From contig NC_088786.1 in NCBI RefSeq assembly GCF_949628265.1, forward strand, positions 6,076,001-6,140,000: DNA of 64,000 nt, written 5' to 3'. Under the pieces are notes generated by a model that did no database searches, had not been told where the DNA came from, and saw only the letters and a list, made by a program, of their open reading frames with translations. The position numbers and the translations under genes are program-made. Source of the DNA: Cloeon dipterum (lineage: Eukaryota > Arthropoda > Insecta > Ephemeroptera > Baetidae). This document shows, one piece after another, positions 23,167 to 37,497 of the stretch. The number at the start of each line of letters is the position of its first letter. Position 1 is the stretch's first letter.

Positions 23167-26100
23167 TTAAGATAGTCCAAATGAATGTTCTGGATAAAAA
23201 TCGATAGTTTGTGAAATACGCAGATTAGGAGAATATTTGCAAGAATTTTTGGTAAACGTGAAAGATATTTTGTCCGCATCGTACTTCACAATGACGCATT
23301 CCTTAGACGGGTCCATGCTCGGTTCTCCTTTTGCCCAAGGAATGTAGGAGTTGTTCAAAAAGGGATCTTCAGGAATCTGGCACCATCTGTTCGATTTTGG
23401 GCAGCCGAAGGACACAGCATTGACATGAAAAGTTCCGTTCATAATGTTGTTTGCTGTATTGGACGCAGTTTTAATTGAAAATAAGAATAGTTAAAGCAAA
23501 TGTGCAAAACCTTTCATGAGTTTTAGAAAGCATTCCATTTTTTCTTGAGTCTCCAGTGTAAGCATTACCGTGCGATACTCTACAGAGGATGCTTGAGTCC
23601 ATTTAGCGGCCGCATAGTAGGGGTACTAGAAGCTACATTTCGGATCAATTGTCCAAGCATCCATAGGGGAAATACATACTGCCACGATACACACGTCAAA
23701 TATTTTATTGCAGCCATAAATAAATTTGCAACTTGCCCTATAAAAAGCTGGAAATTTTTGGAAAAATCAAAATGGCATTGGCAGACATTCAGAGATTAAA
23801 TATATGATTACTATGATGGGACAAGACAGTTTAATTTAAACAATGGTTATGATTTTTATGCTTAGGAGAGAAACGCATGGGACTAAAAAAACGTATAGCA
23901 GGGAGGTTGAAGCTTCTTATTATACATGTTTATGAATAATTCAAACGTAAAAAATACTACACCAGTTTTCTTTGCTTTTCTATTCTGCTCTATCTGTAAA
24001 CATGGAAATGTTGTATAAAATACTTTTAGCACAAAGTTTTAAATAAAAGTAATTGCTATTTTTCACACGTCCACATCAGATTCAATGCTGCTACTTTGTG
24101 TTTTAGCATAAACTTATTGGTGGTTTAAAACATAATTTAATTTCCCCATGCTGTGTCGGACAGGGGCGGTTTTATGGAGGTTTGAAGGTCACCTTTTGCA
24201 CCCCCGAAAATCGATGGAACCGAATATTTAAAAAACCACGCAATCGATAGCTCGTCTCTTCGAGACAAATCGAAGCAGACCCAATACGCGGCCCATTTGA
24301 GACCCATAGTGGTCCCGCAATAAATTTTTTAAAAATTGCTGTTTACTAGAAAAAAGCGGTTTCCGAAAGGGATGAAAAACTATGGGTGTAATTTAAAAAA
24401 TTGACATAATGGGCCCTCTGTGCAGTTTAATTACGCGTCTTTTGACAATTATTATATTTTGTATAATTACATTGTTGAAATTTTTATTTAAAAATTTCAG
24501 TAAAAATATAGATTACTTTTAGAGTACAATATTCGATGCATCCATGTTTGCCTTTTGATCTAAGTAAAATTATACAAATTTAAAAAAATGCTTAAGTTTA
24601 ACGGGTTGCTACTAGCAAAATGGAGCAAATATTTCATGTTGACAATTAATTTACAAATAGATTAGATAGATTATGAAATGAACCAAAAAATCAAACCTGC
24701 TCAATAAATCCCATAGGAGAACACAGCGACTCTGTGCAACTCAGCGGGTTCATTCGCTTAAAACATCAGAACGAGATTATTAGAAATTAAATTTTAAGTT
24801 ACAATCTTTACTGAACACATAGCTCTGGCCATGACTGCAGGGTCTTCAAATTCAAAAGTCAGAGACTCTGTCTGCACATTTGCCTTCACTGTAACAAATT
24901 GCTTCTTAGGGTTGGTTCTTTTGTTGATAATCTGCAATGAGGTTTGATCAACGACTTCTCCCGACCCGTTCAGCGCACACCATGTGGAAAAATCAGTGCA
25001 GTTGCTCGGCCTCGCGCTTGTCCAGAAAGGCACGTCACCAATATTTCTTTCTGCTCATTTTCAGTAATATTATTTTTTTTAATGGTTAAGTTTACTGATC
25101 ATTTCGCGGGCCAAACACTTGGCCTCGTCCAAAGATGAAACACTTCCAGCGCTCATGTGTTTCGTGCAGCAAAATAATTGAGTCGTATTTTGGTTGAACT
25201 TTAAAAAATAAAAATAAGAAATATTTTTAAAATTCAGCTGTTTAGTTAATACTCTAGGAGCTCTTGAAAAAATGTACTGCTTTCCACACGCTTCTAAGAG
25301 TTCACCGTCATCTGGCTCTGCAAAAAATATTTAATAAATAGTAGAATAAATTTAAAACTCAAATACTGTATCCGAATTTATCAGCTTTCTAGAATTGAAT
25401 TGGTCATGCCATTATTAAGAACAAAATAATTTAACAATCCACACCTCATCTCCGCAAAAAGTGTTTGGGCAATTAGACTCGCAATAATTATCATTTTTCT
25501 AATTGTAATAACGAATTAAATTAATTCCTAACAACATAAATAGCAGACAGACCACATTATTGCATGATTGATTTTTAGAGCAATTTGTCCAGCATCTGTC
25601 CATATGGCAGTTTTTCGGTAGAACACATACAAAATTATTTCGATTTTGGCAGGTTTCCTGCGTTATCTGACTAGAACTGTTTTTTCTTTTAAAAAGATAA
25701 ATATTATTCTAAAAGTACAATAAATTTTACTTGTAAAAAACTAGGCAGGTAACTTGTTTGCTTGTGTTTTGTGTTTCAACATCAGCCATCCATATTTTCA
25801 CTTCCGGAAAATCTAAACAAGTGACGCTTGGGTTGTTCGTATGACTACAGAGTATCAGAATTGTTACCAACTGCGACGAATCCCATAAGCGATTCATCTA
25901 TTCCAAAATTTAAACCATGAAGGGCGCAAAACTTCTCAGCTTCGAACCTCCGCACCTTCACTCATTTTTACACATACTATTAAGATTATCTTAGAATTTA
26001 CCTGAACAAATGAAGGGAAATAAATCAAAGGCAAATTCGAGAGCTGGTCTAATTCTAGGGATTTAACTAAAACCAGTTTCATAATTATGTGATTTAAAGT

Positions 26101-26599
26101 TGGTAAAATATTTTAATCAAACTCTTGACTTTGCAGGATGCAGTTACTCTTCTTTCCTTAAAAGTTCTCTTAAATTGAAAAATATTAAAAATCACATGAT
26201 ATGTACTTCTTTCGTGCAGTTAATTGTTTTCTGAAACGGTGAAAACACTCTTTCGAAGTACTTTGCCTTTTGTGAAGTTGAATCGGAGATAGCAGCAAAT
26301 GCACTGTGACAGTTTGCAATACAATTAAATGGAGTGTCTGCATGCCGCCACGTAAATTCTTGCACTGTATAAATTTGCATTAAATCTTTCCATTTCAATT
26401 TGTTTTCAAATTCATACTGTCAACTAACTCTTTCATTAGACACGTAAAATCAACACTCGCCGTGAGCTACGCATGAAAATTATTTTAAATCGAGTTAGGT
26501 CAAATTAAACTACATAATTTAATCTGTATAATATATATTATTTACCTTTAAATCAATTGAGAAGATCAAGAAGAGGCTTATTATCACGTTTTTAACCAT
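23167..26599 (-). CDS. Secreted double C-type lectin-like protein, tandem copy A
   Basis: Exon 26599-26546 encodes a signal peptide (MVKNVIISLFLIFSIDLK). Next come Cys-rich N-terminal exons (26466-26418, 26364-26196, about 26066-26002, about 25960-25860 and others down to 25440) that I can only partly join. Two lectin-like domains follow. The first uses 25317-25253, 25198-25096 (CCTKHM...EAKCLAREM), 25050-24812 (PFWTSARPSNCTDFSTWC) and 24756-24697. The second uses 23625-23511 (LTLETQEKMECFLKL) and 23453-23167 (SNRWC, YIPWAKGEPS, KECVIVKYD), ending at TAA. The order ETQE..CF, WC, W..GEP, ECV, C matches insect C-type lectins, which bind sugars or other ligands outside the cell. The GEPS motif sits where calcium-binding EPN/QPD occurs, so sugar binding is uncertain. 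Near 25840-25870 the frames do not join cleanly (in-frame TAG in one reading). Confidence 0.72.
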
Positions 26600-27925
26600 C
26601 GTGATTCGTGATGTTTCTATCTACGTTTGCTGAAAACTAACCATATATTTTGTCAAGGCAGGAAATGTCTAATGTTCGTCATCAGTGCCACTGCATCGCG
26701 TAATTTTTGACGTCAGCCACAGCCCTCAGCAAATATTATTTCCAAAATTTACAAAAGTCTGCTTTCCTTGTGTATTATTCCGTCGAAACTCCTTTCGCAA
26801 ATTCGCATTCTAGCGGGCAATTTCGCAATAATGTGTTTTTAATTTTAGGGAAACTAGATTTTATTTATAAATTTTAGAATAAATAAATGATGCTTTGCAA
26901 TTTCAAACTATTGCGTTGCAACAACATTTAATTACAATAATTCCACCATGTTCCACGTTTTTATAGAGTTTTTTTTCGTTTTTTCCCATTCGTCTCACGC
27001 GGATAACTGACATGCACTCCCGAAATAAACACACTTTCACTCCTGTCTCTGCAAATGTCTGGTGCTAATAATGAGGATAGCAAAAAGGCATGTCAATAAC
27101 ATTTGCTCCCCAGACAGCATTTCCAACCATCTCACTACTGAAAAATGAAATTTTGCGTTACGCTGGTATTTTATTTCACTTCTGAATTGTTTTAAATAAA
27201 ACCTTTCAATTTTGAGAGCTGATTGAATTGGTAGTTTGGAGTGAGATTATCTATTTTTCCTATTTCATTTTTGGTAAGCGATTGATAGGATGAGGGGATG
27301 AACACCTCAAGACGAGTCTATTGATGTGAAGTTTTCGCAATAATTATATTATTTAATTATAATTCAGGCATTTATTACTATTTTAAAATAACCCTAATCA
27401 ATTTTCTTTGTCTTACTCAGTAGAATTTTTTTAGAATCGATTTTTTTCTCATATAGCTTAACAGCGAGTGGCAGTTTAAAGATGGATCCACCCGATCCAC
27501 CGCAAAACTAATTAAAATTAATGGATTCTAGAGGCTACGTTTAAAAATGCTGTAAAAATGATATCACCATATTTAATCTGTGATTTTTACAACATAAAAT
27601 AATTGACGTTAAGTTGAAAATAAAAATGAATTTGGTGCCCAAATTTTACTGCTGACTGCGTAAAAGCGCACGTAGATAAATAGGGATCAACTGCAGCATA
27701 ATATCACATGCTGCGGTTTTTTATTCCTTCTTAGCTGCTTTTTAAAACTGTTGCATATGCTTTATTTTAGCTCCATTTTAATTATAGTGATACAAATTAA
27801 TATGAAACCGTTGACTCACATACAATTATATTTAATTCAGTTTCACACAGAAGAAGAACAATTAATTTGTTTAATTTCTCATTAAACACTTTTAGTCCCT
27901 CCCTCTTAATAGTAAACAATTTGAT
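26600..27925. other. Spacer between lectin copies A and B with a relic of acyltransferase-gene flank
   Basis: At about 26985-27060, 27110-27180 and 27285-27330 the text closely follows 37420-37485, 37830-37900 and 38040-38080, which flank the last exon of the NRF-6-like gene. Shared pieces are TGACATGCACTCCCGAAATA, CAGACAGCATTT and CCTCAAGACGAGTCTATTG. The exon itself is missing. From about 27480 the repeat-unit edge seen at 22790 and 32560 resumes (GATGGATCCACCCG-type text). Confidence 0.6.
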
Positions 27926-31356
<3,431 letters not shown>

Positions 31357-31920
31357 CGTGATACGTGATGCTTCTATCTGCGTTTGCTGAAAACTAAACA
31401 AATGAATCGCCTATGCAGGAACTGAATAATGTTCGTCATCAGCGCCACTGCATCACGTATTTTTTGGTTCTGATTTGTATTCTTAGTTGAGAAGGACACG
31501 GGAGTAAATAAGTTTATAGCAGGGAAATTGAATCTTCTTATGTACCTGTTAACATTTCAAACGTAATTATTACCAGTTTTCTGAACGCCCCTACTAAACT
31601 CAAACTGTAAGCAAGGATATGATAGAAAAAATGTTAATTTTGCATAAAGAGTAAAAAGCAACTATATTTTACACTTGAAATTCAGATTCAATGCTGCTTT
31701 TAATTTTAAATTTCATTAAAAATCTAGATTGATAATGCTAGCAGTAAAAAGTATATCACTTTTAGATGGCATCATATATATTCATACCTTTTAATGAAAG
31801 AAAAGTAAACAATTTTTTTAATTTATAAAGTAGAGCAAACTGTATTGGATATTTCGTGTTAAAGGTTGATTCACAAATAGATTTGAAATATGAAATAAAC
31901 CAAAAAATGTAACCTCCTCT

Positions 31921-32465
31921 GCGTCTAAACAGACTCCTCCGGCTGACCAAAGCAGCAGTCGAAAACACCTTGGGTGTGTAAATTATTTTTTTCTCTACTT
32001 GATTTTTAATTTTTTGTGTCAAAAACTGTGTTGTCAAAGCTGTCGCGTAAATTTTCCAAGTGGCCTAAATTTAAATAATTTATTACTCCTTGAAATGCAG
32101 CCTCCTGATCTGTAAATTTTTTTCTGGTTGGTCAATATTTGTAATACAAATTATATTTTTGCACTCAAGTTTCTTTAGAGATCCCTTGGCTGAGCTGCGA
32201 TGCATGGATGACATGGAAACTGAGACTCCCAGCCTGACTGAATCTAGTGTCAACGATGATAAAACCTTTCAAACCCCACCAGTTGCGTCTAAACAGACTC
32301 TTCCGGCTGACCAAAGCAGCAGTCGAAAACACCTTGGGTGTGTAAATTATTTATTTCTCTACTTCATTTTTAATTTTTTGTATCAAAAACTGTGTCAAGG
32401 CTTTCGCGTAAATTTTCCATGTGGTCTAGATTTAAATAAGTTAGTACTCCTTGAAATGCAGCCTC
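31921..32465 (+). pseudogene. Orphan copies of the triplicated USP exon
   Basis: 31921-31972 is the 3' part, and 32179-32339 a complete copy, of the USP exon seen at 15306, 15804 and 16168. Splice sites (AG before, GTGTGTA after) and intron text are kept. The full copy keeps the TETPSLTES core. There is no USP catalytic sequence nearby and the surroundings are the lectin cluster, so these exons are stranded. They are most like the second and third exons of the USP array. Confidence 0.85.
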
Positions 32466-32466
32466 C

Positions 32467-32521
32467 TGAAATAAACAAAAAGAAAACTTACCACAATCAG
32501 GATCATTTTGAGAGATGGCTT
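32467..32521 (-). pseudogene. Fragment of serine-protease exon 2 and its donor
   Basis: The stretch AATAAACAAAAAGAAAACTT onward matches 22091-22142 base for base: the splice donor and the last 30 or so coding bases of serine-protease exon 2. It ends abruptly at ...GAGATGGCTT, then jumps to sequence equal to 22757 onward. It is a junction product, not a gene. Confidence 0.88.
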
Positions 32522-32932
32522 AAGAGTTTTTAAAATCGTTTTTTTTTTCACAGTAAGGTTTACATCGCGGCAGTGTATTTAAAGAATTTATGGATCCACC
32601 AGCAAAAAATTTAAAACTAATGGAGCCCATTGAAATGATTGACGTAAGTTAAAAAAAAATTTGTTGCCCCACTTTAACTGCCGGCTGTGCAAAAGCACAC
32701 ACGTTGATCAAAATGGACCAACTGCAGAATAACATTGCATGTTGAGGAGTTTTATTTCTTTTTAGCAGCTCTCGGAACCGTGACTATTTTTTTTCTCTGA
32801 TGGTAATTTAAATTAATGAAAAACCTTTGAATCACATACAAAAAATAAATTTATTTCCATACAAGTTTACAACCCGTTTAATTTCTCATTAAACACTATT
32901 TATCCCTCTCTCTACACAACAAACAATTTGAT

Positions 32933-35900
32933 TTAAGATAGTCCAAATGAATGTTCTGGATAAAAATCGATAGTTTGTGAAATACGCAGATTAGGAGCAT
33001 CTTTGCAAGAATTTTTGGTAAACGTGAAAGATATTTTGTCCGCATCGTACTTCACAATGACGCATTCCTTTGACGGGTCCATGCTCGGTTCGCCTTTTGC
33101 CCAAGGAATGTAGGAGTTGTTCAGAAAGGGATCTTCAGGAATCTGGCACCATCTGTTCGATTTTGGGCAGCCGAAGGACACAGCATTGACATTAAAAGTT
33201 CCGGTCATAATGTTGTTTGCTGTATTGGACGCACAGTTTTAATTGAAAATAAGAATAGTTAAAGCAAATTTGCAGAACCTTTCATAAGTTTTAGAAAGCA
33301 TTCCATTTTTTCTTGAGTCTCCAGTGTAAGCATTACCGTGCGATACTCTACAGAGGATGCTTGAGTCCATTTAGCGGCCGCATAGTAGGGGTACTAGAAG
33401 CTACATTTCGGATCAATTGTCCAAGCATCCATAGGGGAAATACATACTGCCACGATACACACGTCAAATATTTTATTGCAGCCATAAATAAATTTGCAAC
33501 TTGCCCTATAAAAAGCTGGAAATTTTTGGAAAAATCAAAATGGCGTTGGCAGACATTCAGAGATTAAATATATGATTACTATGATGGGACAAGCCAGTTT
33601 AATCTAAACAATGGGTGTGATTTGTATGCTTAGGTGAGAAACGCATGGGACTAAAAAAACTTATAGAAGGAGATTGAAGCTTCTTATTATACACGTTTAT
33701 GAATAATCAAACGTAAAAAATACTACACCAGTTTTCTTTGCTTTTCTATTCTGCTCAATCTGTAAACATGGAAATGTTGTAAAAAATACATTTAGCACAA
33801 AGTTTAAAATAAGTAATTGCTATTTTTCACTCTTCCACATCAGATTCAATGCTGCTACTTTGTGTTTTAGCCTAGACGTATTGGTGGTTTAAAACATAAT
33901 TTAATTCCCCCGTGCTGTGCCGATTTTTTTCGAGTTAACACAATCCGCAGGCAGCGTCAGCTGCCCACCCCAATGTAAGTCAAAGGCTATATATAACCCC
34001 TTTTTGCTGGCAATCGGATAGGGTGGTTTTTATGGAGGTTTGAAGGTCACCTTTTGCACCTCCGAAAATCGATGGAACCGAATATTTAAAAAACCACGCA
34101 ATCGATAGCTCGTCTCTTCAAGACAAATCGAAGCAGATCCAATACGCGGCCCATTTGAGCCCATAGGGATCCCGCTATAAATTTTTTAAAAATTGCTGTT
34201 TACTAAAAAAAACAGTTTCCGAAAGGGATGAAAAACTATGGGTATAATTTAAAAAATTGACATAATGGGCCCTCTGTGCAGTTTAATTTCGCGTCTTTTG
34301 ACAATTTTTCTATTTTGTATAATTTAACTGTTGAAAATTTTATTTAAAAATTTCAGTAAAAAATATCGATTACTTTTAGAGTAAAATATTCGATGCATCC
34401 ATGTTTACCTTTTGATCTAAGTAAAAATATACAAATTTTAAAAAAATGCTTAAGTTTAACGGGTTTTGTTACTAGCAAAATGGAGCAAATATTTCATGTT
34501 GACAATTAATTTACAAATAGATTAGATAGATTATGAAATGAACCAAAAAATCAAACCTGCTCATTAAATCCCATAGGAAAACACAGCGACTCGGTGCAAC
34601 TCAGCGGGTTCATTCGCTTAAAACATTAGAACGAGATGATTAGAAAATAAATTTTAAGTTACATTTACTGAAAACAGTGGCCAAGACTGCGGGGTCTTCG
34701 AATTCAAAAGTCAGAGACTCTGTCTGCACAATCGCCTTCACTGTAACAAATTGCTTCTTAGGGTTAGTTCTTTTGTTGATAATCTGCAATGAGGTTTGGT
34801 CAACGACTTCTCCCGACCCGTCCAGAGCACACCACGTGGAAAAATCAGAGCAGTTGCTCGGCCTCGCGCTTGTCCAGAAAGGCACGTCACCAATATTTCT
34901 TTCTGCTCATTGTCAGTAAATTTATGAAAACCAGATAATTTTTAAAGTGTAAAGTTTACTGATCATTTCGCGGGCCAAACACTTGGCCTCGTCCAAAGAA
35001 GAAACACTTCCAGCGCTCATGTATTTCGTGCAGCAAAATGAAACAGTTGAGTTTTGGTTGAACTATTTGTTCAAAATTGTAGTTATTTTTAAAATTCATT
35101 TGTTTTGTTTATACTCTAGGTGCTCTTGAAAAAATGTACTGCTTTCCACACGCTTCTATGAGTTCACCGTCATCTGGTTCTAAAAAATATATATTAATTG
35201 GTGGAATAAATTTGAAGCTCAAATATACTGTATCCAAATTTATCAGCTTTCTAGAATTAATTTAGGCATGTCATTTTAAGAACAAATAATTAACAAATTG
35301 CAATCCACACCTCTTCCCCGCAAAATGTGTTTGGGCAATTAGACTCGCAGCTATCAACTCGTTGCTAAATTAATCAAAAATAATAATAATTAATTTTAAA
35401 CAACTTAAATAACAAAGAGACCATTTATTTCATTGCATGCCTCCATAGAGCATTTTGTCGAGCACCTGTCCATATGACAGTTTTTCGGTAACACACACAC
35501 AAAATTATTGTTGTTTAGGCAGTTTTCCTGGGTCACTCCACTTGAACTCTTTTTCCTTTAAAAACCCCCGTTAAATTTGAAAAAAAAAAACATTAAATTT
35601 TACTTGTCAAAAACTTGGCAGGTAACTTGTTTGCTCGTGTTTTGTGTTTCAACATCAGCCATCCATATTTTCATTTCCGGAAAACCTACACAAGGGACGC
35701 TTGGGTTGCTCGTGTGGCCACAGAGTATCAGAATTGTTACCAACTGTGACGAATCCCATGAGCGACTCATCTATTCCAAAATTTAATCCATGACGGGAGC
35801 AAAATTTCTCAGCTTCGAACCTCCGCATCTTCGCTCGTTTTTAATCGTACTGTTAAAATTATCTTAGAATTTACCTGAGCAAATGAAGGGAAATAAATCA

Positions 35901-36456
35901 AACGCAAATCCGAGAGCTGGATTAATTCGAGGGATTTAACTAAAACCAGTTTCACAATGAAATGATTTAAAATTAAAAAAAAAATATTAATCAAACTCTT
36001 GACTTTGCAGGATGCAGTTACTATTCGTTCCTAAAAAAATCTTTTAAATCGAAAAAATATTAAAACCACATGATAAGCACTTCTTTCATGCAGTTGATTG
36101 TTTTCTGAAACGGTGAAAACACTCTTTCCAAGTACTCTGCGTTTCGTGAAGTGGGATCTGTGGCTGCAGCATTTGAATTTTGACACTTGGCAATGCAGTT
36201 GTATGGAGTGTCTGCGTACCGCCACATGAAATCTTGCACTTATGATTTTCTCTAATCAATTAAATTTGAAATGAAGTTTCAAAATATTATACTGCTAACA
36301 GATTCTTGTACTCGGCACATTTCATCTTGAACGATCGCCATTATCTACGGATGAGATAAATGTTAAAAAATAAATACAAATTTGAAATAACAAATATATT
36401 ACCTTGGAATTAATTACGAAGGGCAAAAAGAAGTTAATTTTCACGTTTCTAAACAT
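32933..36456 (-). CDS. Secreted double C-type lectin-like protein, tandem copy C (likely frameshifted)
   Basis: Signal-peptide exon 36456-36403 (MFRNVKINFFLPFVINSK), Cys-rich exons, first lectin domain (PFWTSARPSNC at about 34890-34850), small exon near 34560-34625, and second domain with final exon 33219-32933. The second-domain exons are nearly identical to copy A, pointing to a recent A/C duplication or gene conversion. In the PFWTS exon the end reads AVLATVFS where A and B have AVMARAMCS/AVLARAMCS. A 5-base deletion just before the donor (near 34675) removes a conserved Cys and shifts the splice phase. Copy C is therefore probably a recent pseudogene or makes a truncated protein, unless another donor is used. 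Confidence 0.65.
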
Positions 36457-36459
36457 CGT

Positions 36460-37490
36460 GTGGTGTTCCTGTGTGCGTTGGCTGAAAACTAAAGAATCGT
36501 TCGCTTATTTAGGCAGGAAGTTTTAAACGCCATCAACGGAACCCGTGATAGATGTTTGCTGTTTCCTATCTGATCTCACAACGTTTTCGTTTCAATTTAC
36601 ACACGGGTCACAATATAAATTCAAAATGTTTGGTGAAAATTGGAAGAGTAAAAAATCTAGATACAATTAAAAACCCGTTAAAGCTGACCGTAGCAAACAG
36701 TTTTTAGCTGGCAATAAAATTCATCATGTTAAAAATAAGATAAATGAGGTCAGGCAACACATAAAATATCAAATGAGATCTCATTTTAAAGGGGTGCAAG
36801 TGTAAAATCATTGCGATTATGCTATATGATCGGAAAAGTTATAGGATTTAGTACAGCATATATAAGTAGCTCCCTTTTTATCTACTTTAATATGTATATA
36901 TTTAGGTAATAAGATTAAGTGTATCTTACAAAGAAAAGTTTAAATTTTGGCTTCTTTAAGCGAAATAAACTGCAATTTCTCAAAACAATTTGCATTCTTA
37001 CAGCCAATTCCAATATAAATTAGTGTTTTTTTTTTCAGGAAGGATTTTGGAATATGAAAAAATGAAGCAGTCGTACGTTTAAAAAGATTTATTTTTATTT
37101 TGCAAGTTCTAACAAAAGCGTGTTGCAACAACATATTATTGTACAAAAAAGATGTCTTTTTATTTTATAAAAAACACAAAATGTTTGCACACAACTATCT
37201 AGTCAAAGAAATATAAATTATGTAGTTTAATCTTTCACTCGGTGCTTTATTTGTGTTGAGCAAAAATTATTTACAAATTATGCGCAGAGCTAATCCATCT
37301 TTCCATAAGAAGCAGTCTTCCAATGAGTTAAGTCACACCGGCAATAATTACAATAATTCCACAAGCTCCGTGTGATCCAGAACACGTTTTTTGAGTTTTA
37401 TTTCTCATCTCCTATATTCGTGTCGCGCGATAATTGACATGCACTCCCGAAATATACACACACTTTCACTCCCTGTCTCTGCACCCATTT
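36460..37490. other. Spacer between lectin copy C and the acyltransferase gene
   Basis: AT-rich, with no exon recognised on either strand. Its right part (about 37420-37485) is the likely source of the relic between lectin copies A and B. It probably holds the copy C promoter and the acyltransferase 3' flank. Confidence 0.5.
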
Positions 37491-37497
37491 TATTCTT

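Noticed and set aside
23545-23799. Plus-strand open frame also found at 33313-33567
   Set aside because: It is antisense to the LTLETQEKMECF lectin exon and persists only because copies A and C are nearly identical.
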